Positions 32,545 to 44,342 of a DNA stretch of 64,000 bases are shown here, piece after piece (the first letter of the stretch is position 1; every line of letters begins with the position of its first letter). The stretch is taken from assembly GCA_021437785.1 (NCBI GenBank), contig JAILYB010000002.1:19516001-19580000 (forward strand), given 5' to 3'. Made by a program: the position numbers and the translations under genes. This DNA comes from Rhodomyrtus psidioides (lineage: Eukaryota; Streptophyta; Magnoliopsida; Myrtales; Myrtaceae). The notes under the pieces are model-generated. The model saw only the letters and a program-made list of their open reading frames with translations. It was not told where the DNA came from and did no database searches.

Positions 32545-35079
32545 TATTTTTTTTTAAAAAATTTCTTCTTTGCAGTTTGTTTGATGATAAAGGGGCCACA
32601 TGTCTTGATGTTCTGGGGTCATGCAAAGCAACGGAGGAACCAAAGAGAAGCAGCTCTTTATATGTTGTCACATGTCTTGCGTTTCTTCCTGTGATTTTCT
32701 GTGGCATCCCACTTTCAATAGACTCTAAACAGTCCAGGAAGATCGAAAAGGATTAGAAAGCAGACTTATAATGGAATTGGTCGGCACGTTACTGGAATTG
32801 ATTTGGAGTATCATGTCAGGTGACAAGGAAGTGGAAGCTCTAAGTACATGGACGGCAGTATTGTTCGTTTGCAAGGGGGTTGATATACTATCAGGGAGCA
32901 AATGGAGTGCGGTATTGTCAGTTTTGTGGTGGGAGCTTTGACGAAATTAGCTGAAGTAATTCAGGATTTAATAAGATTTCGAGGGCGTACGGATAAACGC
33001 AGATGTATATGGCATCGAGAGTAATGGGGTATATGCGACTAGTTACACTAATTTAGGAAATCAAAAGATGAGAGTCAATAAGACAATGATGGGCAACTCG
33101 GATTCGACATGCTTGGCCATGCCGGACTAGACCCCAAAGGAATAAATATGTAACTTCAGGATTCCTAGATAAGGTTCGGTAAGACATATAGTTATGGATT
33201 AAATTTTGGCATTGGTACTACGGTGAGACATGTTGTCATTTTACCTTTAAAACCGGGGCAAAGCGGTTAGCCAACAATACCGCATGAACAGAATACCCCA
33301 CGAGACGTTCAAAACAGGAAAATTGCTAGATTAATCAAGATATGGAGAATTACGGAAGTTCTTTCATGCCCTTAGTGACCTGTGGGGATCATGGTGAACT
33401 AAAGAGTATCTTAGCACAATCCTAATGCATGTATAGAACAAGTGGCAGAAATGAAAGAGGGTAGGGAATGAATCATCATTTTAATACCCACTAAGAAGAA
33501 TGGGCTCAACAAGTGTCACCCGCCCTCTTCAGTATTCCCCAAGTGGCGTCCAAATGGTCTAGCTCAACCACGAGTCATCCGCATGAGGGAAAACAGCCTC
33601 TCTTTCTGCTCACTCACTATGTGCGACGAAACCAGAAAGAGGATGGAAAGAACAGAAGCCATCTGCTCACGGCTGGAACCGAAGATTAGCTTCATCGTCA
33701 ATCCGCGCAACTCGACTAATCAGGCAAGGATTCATTTCACTCGTCTTGTACTTGGCTAGGGGACTAGAATTGAGTAGAAAAGATGGTCTAAAGTTCGGGT
33801 AAATGAAATATCCGAAGGGCGGAAGGATTGATGCGCATCGGTGTGGAGGTCGGGCGGAATGTACACTGAATGCGAGTAGGTCTTTATGCAAAAAATTTGG
33901 TGAGTGAGAGTTGGCATGTCCTGGAGGTTGTGGACAGAGTTGTTGTTACCCAAAAGAGGGGATTGAAGTCCACGAATTTAAGGTTCTTCTGGTTGAAATT
34001 GTGAGCAGAGATTCTCAGTGGTACCGGTACCAGGACGAACCAATGTGCAGAACATTTGATCAGGGGATTGCTAAAGGCTGGAAATTCTAGAGCTAGACAA
34101 AACCGTGAAAAGGGAGATGCCGAACTTACTCATTAATGAACGAATTGGCCCGGGAGGGAGTGGAATCGAGTGTGAAGCATGATTTGGTATTAGTCGATAG
34201 ATGAAAAACCAGGTCTGTTGACACCTTGGTTTATGGCTGGTGCTAGTACTTATATAAATGGATCGAAATGCCCTGTGAATTGTTTGCTATGTCGTTAGAC
34301 AGAGTGGTAATAATTCCCTTACGCAAGTAAAAATGCCGTGGTATATGTTCATTGGTATCGAGATTCCAGTTCGCGTGAGCTTTGTGCAGGGTAATAACAT
34401 GATTTGAATCCCTGAGCTTTGTGCGGGGAAGTCGTGATCTTGAAACTGGAGCCTTGAAGTGGGAACTTTAAGGGGCTGAACATAACCATGTCCGAGAATA
34501 GGCTGGATTTACCACCAAAGGGGTGCCTTACTTGCACATGACACCTTCTGTATTTACCACCACTTGCGGTTATGTTTGGACTGCTTGAAGCCGGAGCTCT
34601 TGCATATATTTAAAGGGTTATGCGCTGGATGCCTTGGTGTTTAGCTGGTGCCCTTTTGTGTGACGTGTAATATCGAGACCAAAACAAGAACTAGTGATGG
34701 CCAAGCTGAGGCGACAAAGTCGAATGTTCCTTGATGGGCTTACAAGCTCACCTTGCGTTGTTTCCTCTTTTTCAGATTAGTAGATATGGCAGCTCTGCTT
34801 TGGTCAGTAACGGAGCAAGAGGATCGGAGGCTCGGGTCGCTACATTTTCCATCCGCGGCACAACAAATGATAGAGAGACTACTTCGTACAATAGTAGATA
34901 AAATAACTTAACGCATCGAAGCTAGTATACGTTTAGCACAAAGTATCAATTAGCAAGAAATTAGTACTATGATGGGTACCATTCCAAGAGACGTGCTTAC
35001 TCTAAATGGGTTTCTTTTGGACCTTCAATTTTGCAATAGGTGAGAATCCAATCATGATGTATACCATATTAATGAAGCC
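32545..35079. other. MULE interior, no gene recognised
   Basis: Mixed-composition DNA with only short frames in all six readings. Some stretches (33100-34600) have the look of decayed LTR or coding DNA, but I cannot place them in any family. Confidence 0.4.
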
Positions 35080-35088
35080 ATTTTCACA

Positions 35089-35277
35089 GGCTTAAGTATA
35101 CCCCAAGTGTCATAAGTTGTGTACGGCGCTCACTTCAATGCTAAAATTTTCAAATTGATCATTTTAGTGCTAATTTTTTGTAATTTCGATCACTTAAGTG
35201 CCAACTTCTTTTAAAAACGATCACTTTAGTGTCAACTCCGATTTAAGCTGACATGGCTAGTCGAAAATCTGACACGT

Positions 35278-35309
<32 letters not shown>

Positions 35310-35520
35310 TGAGTTGACGTGGCTCATCGAATTTGGTACTGAAATGATTGTTTTTAAAAGAAGTTGGCACTTAAGTGATTGAAGTTACAAAAAATTTAGC
35401 ACTAAAGTGATCGATTTGAAAATTTTACAAAAACTTAGCATTAAAGTGATCGATTTGAAATTTTTTACATTAAAGTTAGTACCGTACACAACTTATGACA
35501 CTTGAAGTGTACTTAACCCA
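35089..35520. mobile_element. Foldback Mutator-type MITE, copy B
   Basis: Same family as 17543-17880: the left end GGCTTAAGTATACCCCAAGT is followed by GTCATAAGTTGTGTACGG, mirrored at the right end. Arms hold CACTTAAGTGCCAACTTC-type phrases, and a (TTA)n run lies at the centre near 35280-35310. The flanking 9-bp direct repeat ATTTTCACA is perfect (35080-35088 and 35521-35529). It sits inside the MULE and so inserted after it or travelled with it. Confidence 0.93.
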
Positions 35521-35589
35521 ATTTTCACACTATTACAATGCAAAAAAAAAAAGAACAAAAGAGAAAAAGACAGCATGCATTAAGTACGT

Positions 35590-36084
35590 TATTGATAACA
35601 AGATGATGAGCATAAAATAACCCACATAACCAGGTGCAAAAGGAACCCTTGATAGTGAGATCCGACGATCCGGTGGTTAACTCCATAGTTATCGGTAAAC
35701 TGGTATTCTTCGTACCTCATTGTGGAGAAATTTGTGCGAATTCAAGCCCCGAATCTATTAGGACAGACCTTATGTAGTTCATTGCTAGCTCGAAAGAGGC
35801 ATACATGGCAGAGGTAGGAACGGAATGAGTCGCAGGTGGCATGACCGTACACGATCACGTTCGGCGAAGGCGACTAAGTGAAGTAGTCGCAACTCTCTTG
35901 GTATTGTGTTTTGCCACAACATCCTGTTGATGACCAAATCTATGTTGTCTCCATAAGGATCGCCGCTTGCATAAACTCCACCGTTGCAAATGTATTCGTA
36001 GATGTAGACGGGGTCACCCAAAACCATGCTGAACATCTAAATGAACCCAACGAAAGTGGCTACGGTGCCAGGTAAATTAGCCAT
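35590..36084 (-). pseudogene. Gnk2/DUF26 antifungal-type secreted protein pseudogene
   Basis: Start ATG at 36084 on the minus strand. A short hydrophobic leader (MANLPGTVATFVGFI, then a TAG, then MFSMVLGDP) looks like a signal peptide. It is followed by YICNGGVYASGDPYGDNIDL, then after a frame shift GHATCDSFRSYLCHVCL, ELHKVCPNRFGA and MRYEEYQFTDNYG. This is the order seen in ginkbilobin-2-like/DUF26 proteins (apoplastic cysteine-rich, mannose-binding antifungal proteins). The C-x8-C-x2-C core is one residue short, the second cysteine region has a stop, and the frame is shifted near 35900. Carried inside the MULE at 32351-36537. Confidence 0.82.
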
Positions 36085-36599
36085 AACACCAGCAGGAGGC
36101 CACCGGCCCTTAACAAGTAAAAAGACAGAACAAAAGAAATTAAAAAAATTTAAAAAAATGCTTCAGAGCTGGCCGTGCCACATAAGACAGTTGATGAACT
36201 ACAAGCATTCATGTCATTAATTTCCGGTAAAAATTGACTGGAAGGACTCAATTTGCAAAATGTGAAAATATTCATGATTTGGGTGGCACAATTAAAAGGT
36301 TTATGAATGAATTGGCATGATTGCAATAAGTTTAGAACCTTTTTGGTAATTTTCCCGTCAAAACAATTAGTAAGTTATCAACGTGTTCAAAGAATTTGAC
36401 ACTCAAAATAAAATCTTCCAATTGACGGTAGTTGTTTTGTTAAGCATTTATCAATTTAATTAACAACTTGCATTTTTAAAAAAACACCTCATTTGATAAA
36501 TACTTTCATTTTTACGCCTGGTTTGGAAAAAAAACCCAATACAAGCCCATCGCCAAGGCTCACCACAATGCGCTCGTCTCACTAGCCAGTAGCCAGGAT

Positions 36600-37240
36600 A
36601 TCAAGAACAGGGACGTATACAATTTAGTCGACTGTGGTTAAGCCATAGAATTCGCAGGAGAAGCATTTGAGTACGTTAATGCACTGAAATGGCATATCAG
36701 CACGAAGATGGAGCTTATATGAGCATTTTAGCCATAAGCTGAACATTGAAGAAAATCAGAGAAATTAAAAGAATAACAATTCAAAGATAAATTTCCTATG
36801 AGAAGAATGTTCTTCGCTGAAAGCCATAATACACACTTACTTTCTTCTACGGTATATACTCCTATTTATACTAGTCACATATCACTCACCATTTTCCCAC
36901 AATCTCCTCTTGATTTTCAAAATCATCTCCCTACATAAATACCTACAACAATTTCCTCTTGATTTCCAAGATATTATCTCCACATATCACTCACGATTTA
37001 CCCATGATTCCCTCTTAATTCCTAACATCTCCTCTTCAATTTGCTCTTCATTTTGTGAGAAATCAAAACCTCTTCTTCAATTGCCGATAGCTGATCCTTC
37101 ACCAATATTATTAACTTTATCAGCCTCCCTCAAATTGAGATTAGGTGGAAAACCTAGTCCCAGTTTGTATTGTAATCTGCAATGATCAAACCGCGATAAA
37201 GCTTTTGTAAATATGTCAGCAACTTGATGAGTAGCAGGAA
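36600..37240 (-). mobile_element. Copia C: RNase H tail and 3' LTR remnant
   Basis: From 37240 leftwards the minus strand reads PATHQVADIFTKALSR and QYKLGL, the C-terminal end of a Copia RNase H. About 50 bp later TGTTAGGAATTAAGAGG (37027 leftwards) looks like the start of an LTR that carries a TATA box (AGTATAAATAGG at about 36864-36875). The LTR left limit is not resolved; the rest of the element is missing, with a hAT-like end at 37241. Confidence 0.7.
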
Positions 37241-37400
37241 TAGGGGTGAGCGGTTCCAAGTTCAGAGTAGGTTCCATCTAAATCCTGAAACCTACCCGCT
37301 AATACCGGTTCCTCAATTTTCGAAATCTAAAACCTACCCTGTCACAGGTTCCAGGATCCGATTCCAGGGTACCCGGAAACTTACCAATTTTATTAAGAAC
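37241..37400. repeat. One end of a hAT-like element
   Basis: TAGGGGTGAGCGGTTCCAAG starts exactly where the Copia C frame stops, and the next 150 bp hold GGTTCC/GGAACC-like repeats as in the other hAT-like copies. No opposite end is found. Confidence 0.5.
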
Positions 37401-37712
37401 ACTTAAGAAAAGAAGCTCCGACATGATCATAAAATACTAGAAAGCACATGATATTCAGAGTCCCCATTTGCACAAAAAGGGCCTTACAGTAAGTCTTGTG
37501 ATATAAAAGAGGCAAAGAAACACAAAAGACAAAAAAAGAGGGGGGAGGGAGAGGGGGCCACAAAAGAGGACTTCGAAAGATGGTAAGGAGTAAAGGAGGC
37601 AGAATAATTGACCTCACAAGTTGGTAAAAACCAGTAGCTCCTAGCCTAAAATTGAATGATCGTTGTAACACTGAACAACTTCAAACATCACAAATCCAAA
37701 AGATGTACTTAC

Positions 37713-38100
37713 CATCAGAATCTGGATCAGATTTCCTGGTCTGCATTATAGATGAGCTCCCAACCTAAAATTGCAAGTTTAGATAGCAACTTTCAGCGCC
37801 AAATCAAATGGCATTTATTGAACGAAACTGTTTAACTTATTGAAAAGAAATACTCTGAAATCTTGATATACCAATCTTGGAGCATCAATAGTGCATTTAT
37901 GATCTCGGCCCTTCTCTGAAATTATCCAAAAAAGCGAATAGATATATAATTAGTACTCTATACACAATAAAATAACAGTTCCTGAAATAGAGACAGAAAA
38001 GGAAGATTATTTACCCATTGAAGATGAAAAGGTCGATTCAGTAATGTTGCATCGACATGTTGTACTCCACATGCATTACACTTGGAGCGGCAAGCATGTA
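37713..38100 (-). pseudogene. Truncated unrecognised gene, three candidate exons
   Basis: On the minus strand three blocks have good splice signals and compatible phases: 38100-38015 (donor GTAAATAA), 37915-37872 (acceptor ATTTCAG, donor GTATATC) and 37764-37713 (acceptor ATTTTAG, donor GTAAGTAC). An ATG in the first block would give MWSTTCRCNITESTFSSSM, then EKGRDHKCTIDAPRL, then VGSSSIMQTRKSDPDSDG. I do not recognise the protein. The LTR copy 2 begins at 38101, so anything upstream is cut away. Treat as a possible gene relic. Confidence 0.35.
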
Positions 38101-40255
38101 TGTCGCGACCCGTTCGAAAATTCCCCGATTACGGAGGTTGAACGGACATGCTAATGGATTACCGATTGGGCCCCCCGCTCTGGAATGTGGATCGCGGGCT
38201 TTTGATCAGCGCGGGCCCTCCTAGGCCCATACCAAATCGCGGCGGGAGTAATTTTTTAGGGATTCGACGATAAGAGTCGATCGCTTTCGACTTGGTGTGG
38301 TCGTGGTGGCATGTGCAACGTGTGCATGCATTTGGAGTCGCCACCGGTCTTTCTTAGAGGGTAGATCGAAAACTTTACTGATCGATTGGAAGAGATCGAT
38401 CAGTTTTGCGAAATCAGAGATTTTGAGTTCGGGGACTTGGTTACACTGATGTCATTACCAACACATTTTCGGTACCTAACGCGAGTGATTTTCCTAACTA
38501 TGATTTCATACAGGCACAATTTTGGATGAGGTAAGTCTGTTTCAGGGTTTCATACAGATTGAAAGACTAGTCCTATCATTACAATTAATATAATGAAAGC
38601 GCAATCAAGTGCATAAATAAATCATGTCAATACACGTCAAATCAAATCAATGGCTTCCTAATATAGCCGTAAGGGCTTAGGGAAGATGCGATTTAGGACC
38701 AGGGGGTAAAATGGGAAGATTTTGGGACGATTAGCCCAAGGGGCAAAATAGTCATTTTTGGAAGGCTTGGATGCCGAATTACCCAAAATATTCCATGGCC
38801 AGTTGATTGTGGTCATTTCCCATTTTTTTGGGATTTTCTTGGATTTTTTATGAATTTTTTGGGAGACGATTTGCCGAAGGGGCAAAACCGTCATTTCTGG
38901 AAAGACCGAGGGGTCAAAATACCCGAAACAGGTCATGGCCAGTTGTTTGTGGCCATTTCCTATTTTCTGGAATTTTTTAGAATTTTTCTGAAAATTTTCC
39001 AAATTTTTTGAATTTTTAATGATTTTCTATTTTTTATTAAATTTTTCAATTTCTTTTATTTATTTTTTTATTTTCCCAATTTTTTAATATTTAAATATAT
39101 TTTCTGGGCCGGGTCAGACCCGGTCCGCACCACACGGACGCTCGGCCCCACCCTATGGGTCGAAAACCGGCCTAAAACGACGTCGTTTTCATTTTTTAAA
39201 GGATTTTTCTATTTTTTTATCATTTTTGTATTATTATTCGAAAATCCGAGATCAAACGGCCTAGGATTCGCCACGTGGCTATACATGGTGCGTCCGATCT
39301 TCAACATATCGAACGACCCACAGAGCACCACTTAGCGCATTCTCAGCCATCGAATCTAAATTTTTTATTTATCCGAAAATCATTTATTTTATTCTGAAAA
39401 ATTGAGATTGCGACACGTGGCACAACCACGTCCGTCCGATCTATTTTTATTTTTGAACCGACCCCCACACGCTGACGTGGCTGCCTACGTGGCACGCCAC
39501 GTTAGCGTTGCCCCGTTGACCGGCCCTACTCGCGCGGAGAAGATGACCGGCGCCTTGCCGGAACAGTGAAAATTCCGGCGAGGTGGCCGGAAATATCGCC
39601 GGAAAATCGAAACCGTGTACAAACCTTCATATTTTTCGCTCGTTTTTGCGGCATTCGACTCCTTAGATGATCCACATTAACACACGACCAAGTCACGGCC
39701 AAACAACGGTCGGAAAGCCGGCGAACCGGGCCTCCACAGTCCCGGTTCCGGCGAGAATTTGCAGAAAAAATATTTACGTCCGAGCTTGCTTCTGATCATT
39801 CACATGGCATCCCTACAAGGTTTAGAAACTTACCTGAGCTCGTTTCGAGCTTGACGTCCACCGTGCTCCTCCCTACGAGCTCTCGGTCCGAACCTTGGCC
39901 GGCGAAGCTCCAGGCCCGATTTTCGTCGTGTTTTAATGCAAAATAAACATCAAGCCGGGCTTATAGATAGTTCTAGCAAAGGTTTAAGGCAAGACTCGCG
40001 CTGAATAAGGCCCGTGAAGGCACAACCGAGACTCGAAAAATACAAAGCTCATTCGGGCATTTCGTCGAACACATGGCGTGCGACGGTGGAATGGGAGTTT
40101 AGAGGAAATATCAACCTGTCCGGGGCTTGTCGACGGCAACCGAAGCTCCGATGATGATTGGTGCCTCGTCCTCGAGGTCCAGGATGGTCCTTTTTGCGCC
40201 CCGGTCTCGCTCGAACTTCCCTTTTTTTCTCTCTCTCGGCCGAGCTCAGTTTTAG
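38101..40255. mobile_element. LTR-type segment, copy 2 (inverted relative to copy 1)
   Basis: Starts TGTCGCGACCCGTTCG and runs parallel to the reverse complement of 1-2261, including the GGAGTCGCCACCGG block, the 'GGCAAAACCGTCATTTCTGG' tandem units (38700-38990), the CCACGTGGC-rich middle and TCTCTCTCGGCCGAGCTC at 40230-40250. Divergence is substantial (long indels, many substitutions), so the two insertions are old or from different subfamilies. At about 40260 it passes into the G-rich tract. Confidence 0.7.
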
Positions 40256-40264
40256 AACCGAGAA

Positions 40265-41195
40265 CCCCACCTCCCCGGGACCCGGGGATTAGGTCTGGGG
40301 CCGGGGCCGGCCACCGAGACCAGGGCCTCGAGGCCGAGGTAGGGACCGGGACGGGGGTCGGGACCTAGACCGGGAACGGGGGCCGGTGCCAGCGACCGGG
40401 ATCGGGACAGGGGCCAGGGCGGGCGACATGGACCGGGACCGGGGCTAGGGTGGGGACCGGGACCAGGGTCTGGATAGGGACCGGGGCCTGGGTCGAGATC
40501 GGGACCCGGACCGAGGCCGGGATCGGGGCCAGGGCCGAGACCCAGGGATTGGGACCGGGAACGAGGCCGAGGCTGGGGCCGGGGCCTGGGCCTGGACCCG
40601 GGACAGAGAACGGGGCCGGGGCATGGGCCGGGGCCGGGGCCTGGACCCCAGATCGGAGCCGGGACCCGGGATCGGAACCGGGACCGAAGCCGGGACCCGG
40701 GATCGGAACCGGGATCGGGGCCGGGGCTAGGACCCGAGGATGGGGACCGGGATAGGGGCTGGGATCGGAGCCGGGATCGGGGCAAGGGTCGGGACCAGGA
40801 CCGGGATAGGGATCGGGATCAAGGCCGGGACCTGGGGCCGGGACCCGGGACCGGGGCCGAGACAGGGACCGGGGATTGGGTCCGGGCGCGGGGCCGGGGC
40901 CGGGACCGAGACCGGGGCCGGGACCGGGACCGGGGCCGGGACCCGGGAATGGGGCAAGGGACCGGGACGGGGATCGGGATAGGGGCCGGGGCCTGGGACC
41001 CGGGGCCGAGGTCACGGCCGGGACGGGGGGCCGAGACCGGGACCTGGGGCCGGGGACGATCCTAGGACCCGAGCCGGGGCGGGGGTCCGGGGCTCGGGGC
41101 CAGGTCCGGGTCCCGAGGCCTCGATCGGGTCAACGGGCCGGGGTGGAAACCGAGACCGAGACCGGGACCGGGGCCGGAGCCGGGGCCGAAAAGTA
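40265..41195 (+). repeat. Degenerate GGGACC/GGGGCC hexamer tract, ~0.93 kb
   Basis: Nearly the whole stretch is built of 6-bp steps of GGGACC, GGGGCC, GGGATC or GGAACC, with G runs on the plus strand and C runs on the minus. Long frames in it (for example minus 40365-41015, made of Pro-Gly-Pro-x) follow from the 6-bp period and are not taken as genes. G-run spacing would allow G-quadruplexes. Confidence 0.93.
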
Positions 41196-41219
41196 TTTTG
41201 GTAATATTATTTTCTTAAA

Positions 41220-41361
41220 ATATTATTGTGTTTTTTATAATATGGGTCGAAACGGGTCGGGTCGGGTTTGGGTCATTAAATATGGGTCAAATCGGTCAAT
41301 ATGGGTCGAAATTTATTCGACCCGACCCAAACCCGACTCGACCCACCCATTTGTCACCTCT
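41220..41361. repeat. hAT-like element right end
   Basis: Ends ...CCATTTGTCACCTCTA, reversed TAGAGGTGACAAATGG, followed by GGGTCGAGTCGGGTTTGGGT: a classic hAT-like subterminal pattern with inverted GACCCGACCC and GGGTCGGGTC phrases. The opposite end is not found; the G-rich tract occupies the expected interior. Confidence 0.5.
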
Positions 41362-41541
41362 AGTGAGCACGCATGTGGGACGATAGTTTAGTAAAGCGAT
41401 TTCTTCTTTTCAGAAAAGAGAATAGAATAACTTTTATCCTGGCTGCCTAACGTGGCTCAAGAACTTATAAGTTCTTGCTTCAAATAATGTACAATTATCT
41501 TAGTAAAACATACCTTAACCAGTCTACATCTTTCTCTGACC

Positions 41542-42359
41542 GAGAAAATATTCAGCGCTCATCAAGCGCCAGCTCATTTGTGCGCGAGCCTACGTAGCCC
41601 AATCAAAAGTCGACATATGTCCATGACTTTCTCTCTTCCCTAAATGCCCTTCCACCTTCTCTGTCCTTCCTCCGTCCTCACCAATGAGCCCTTCCACCTT
41701 CTCTCTCCTTCCTCTTTCAGATCCGACTCGGACGCAGTTCTAGATCTGGACGCAGCCATGGCTCCAAGGCCTGTGACAGCCATGGTTGAGCATGGAAGGA
41801 CGACGGAGGGGGGGTCGGCGTAGATGGCTCCGAGGTCTATCGCAGCCATGGATTTCCAGATCTGCACGAGACCACGGCTCCAAGGCCTGTCGCTGCCATG
41901 GACCAGCAAGCAGCAGGGATGGACGAGGAAGCACGACAGATGGGTGGTCGACTTCGGTGGCTATGAGGTTTGTCGTGGCCTGGCTCCGCGGTTCCAAATC
42001 TGGACGCGAAGACCTGTAATGGCCATGGATGAGCAAGCAGAGGCCATGGACGAGGAAGGACGATGGAGGGGTGGTCGAGTGGCGAATCTCGAATGTCAAC
42101 TTGCCCTCAACCAGACCTTCACCCCCGCCGCCGTCTCCACCTCGGCCTCACCATCGCCATGTCCTCACCGCCCGATCTTGGCGGCTCAGCCCATAAGATC
42201 CCAAGGTTGAAGACGAGGGTACTTAGGGAATAGAAAAGTGAGTGAAAAAGGGCAATCTGCAAAAAATTAAAATGCGGGCCCCCACAGTGCCACTCGTCAC
42301 CAACTGAATCATCTTATACACAAATGAGCTGGCGCTTGACGAGCGCTGAATATTTTCTC
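41542..42359. mobile_element. Small element with 41-bp inverted repeats
   Basis: Left 41542-41582 and right 42319-42359 are inverted repeats of 41 bp with one mismatch (GAGAAAATATTCAGCGCTC, then AAGCGCCAGCTCATTTGTG). The 0.74-kb interior is GC-rich, with unrecognised open frames in both strands and repeated ATGGCTCCRAGGYCTG phrases, and could be captured coding DNA. No target duplication is resolved, so the superfamily is open. Confidence 0.8.
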
Positions 42360-44342
42360 ATATCTGATGAGATATCAAGTTGTATAAACTAATTAAAAAT
42401 AATAAGGAGACTAGCGATATCCTATTTCAGAAATAATTTAGAAGAATTGGATTGAATTGATGACAAACATGCGTAAACTCTAGAAGAGGAGAGCTGCAAA
42501 TTTTAGATGATGGCCTAAGTGAATCGTGGGACATCTTACCTTATGAAAAACAGTCTGCTTCCTCTCCTAAACTTATCTATTTTGGTGACACGTAATCATT
42601 TATGAATTCTATTTTCAATTCTTCGCTTGCGTGGCACTAGTGCAAAAGCTAGTTTGATTAAATTTCTTGTTTTGGTAATAGTCAAATATAGAGAGAGAGA
42701 TAATTAATAAAAAGTTCGAGAGAGACGACCAGCGCCTCCTCTAGATATCATAACTAGAGAGTCACAATAAATCGTAAAGACTCGTGATCGCAGCTCTTAT
42801 ATACTTTCTTTTTGTTTGGAAATCCGCACCATATTTGCAATTGTTAAAATATATTTTTTGGACAAGACCGCACTAGCTCTCAATTGCAATTTGATTTTTT
42901 ACGAATTTGACTGCAATTTCCGTTGTTGTTTTCCACAGTCACACTATACAATGAAAAAAAAAAAGGACCTAATGGTTAGGAGTAAAATTGGTTATCGGTG
43001 GTCCATTCTACTTTTGCCAAGAGCTGCTTTCGGAGGTGGTCCGCCCTACTTTGCTCAGAAGGGCCTGATATTCTTCATGTTATAGACAGATTTGGTAAAT
43101 ACATTAGGCGAAAGACGCTTGGGTCCCACTTGATCTCACCAACGTTAGGATCATGCGTACAAATCCGATAAAGTAGAGAGTAAAGACGATAAAGAGAAAT
43201 CTAGACACAATGTTTATCATGGTTAGCCTTTAACTTTAGGGTTACATCCAGCGGATATTTTCACTATAATTAGCACATCTCACTTTTTGTTATAACTCTC
43301 AATAACATAAAAAGGAGATTACATAAAACCATGCATAGGCCCAAACTCGAATACCAATAAAATATGGGCTCAAATTAAAAAAATCATCGGAGCAAGACAT
43401 TGTGCTTTCTGGTCTATTGATGGTATGAACCACATCCCAATAGTCTAAGTAATCTCTCTAGCTACTTCGACGGCCTCGTTGCTAGGGCTTAGCTTTTGCT
43501 CACACTGGTATCATGCGGGGAGAGCTTTCCTCCTGTTCAGAAGTGGCGAGGAAGTTGTATTTCAAACACCCCGTTCAATGGGTGGTCCCAACCCAGATTA
43601 AAAAAAAAAATACTAATTTTCTTTACACACGCCTGCCAAACTCATTATTCAGCTCAATTAATTCCTTATATTTTCATTGCTCTTTTCAAATAGTCTTGTC
43701 TAAAGGTAATGTGACGGGGAAATAATGAGTTTAATTTATTCTCGACATGGAAGTTTAAGGAATAGTATAGTACATGTTTACCTTCTAAGTTCTAACCCAG
43801 GCAGGGAGCTCCTGCGTTGTTGGGATCTCTCTGTTCTGAGCTCTGGAAGGTTATTGCCTGGTTGTGGACAAGAAAAATATACACAATCAATTGCGGTGCC
43901 TCCTCTGGCCGGTCGGCCTCCGGTGTCTCGCATTGCCCGAACGCCTTGTCCCGGTCTTCTGTCTTCGGGCAGAAAAAACCGGTAGGGGGTAGATATGCTA
44001 TAGTTTACTATGGTATATCCTGTCTTCTTCCACCCTTCGAGGTAAAAGGTTTCTAACCGTCCGAAAGAGAACAGCCTGATTAGAAGCCTTTTACCCCGAA
44101 GTTTAAGGAATGGTATAGTAAATGTCCAAGTTATGATAAATTGGTTATCAGCACTAAACTATCTGAGAACGTCTCAACTAATTTTTCTTTTGTATTCTAG
44201 GGTTGGCAGAGGTAAGGCATACTTAGCTATTGTCGGTCCAGAATAGAATAGACAATCGCTAGGTCTAGTCTTGTTCGATCAATAATATATGAGTAACCAA
44301 GTTACAATGCGATTAGTAAGGTTTCAGAGAGCCCATACAAAG
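42360..44342. other. No gene recognised
   Basis: AT-rich DNA with short unsupported frames. The phrase AGTTTAAGGAATRGTATAGTA occurs twice in direct orientation (near 43751 and 44100). At 43905-43990 a short GC-rich piece has no recognised product. Confidence 0.45.

Larger units (their letters stand above)
32351..36537. mobile_element. Mutator-like element (Pack-MULE type), 4.2 kb
   Basis: Terminal inverted repeats of about 60 bp: GGGCTTTTTTCCAAACCAGG plus CGTAAAAATGAAAGTATTTA on the left, and GGGTTTTTTTTCCAAACCAG plus the same continuation on the right (reversed), with about three differences. It is flanked by a perfect 9-bp direct repeat AATACAAGC (32342-32350 and 36538-36546), diagnostic of Mutator-type insertion. 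No MURA-like transposase frame is seen. The interior carries a CTCGGC-rich stretch at 32425-32540, an unrecognised 2.5-kb part, a nested foldback MITE (35089-35520) and a Gnk2/DUF26 pseudogene (35590-36084), so it looks like a gene-carrying non-autonomous MULE. Confidence 0.88.

Noticed and set aside
40252..41391. Long overlapping ORFs on both strands encoding Pro-Gly or Gly-Thr arrays
   Set aside because: They follow from the 6-bp repeat period with few stop codons; no start context, domain or conservation signal.
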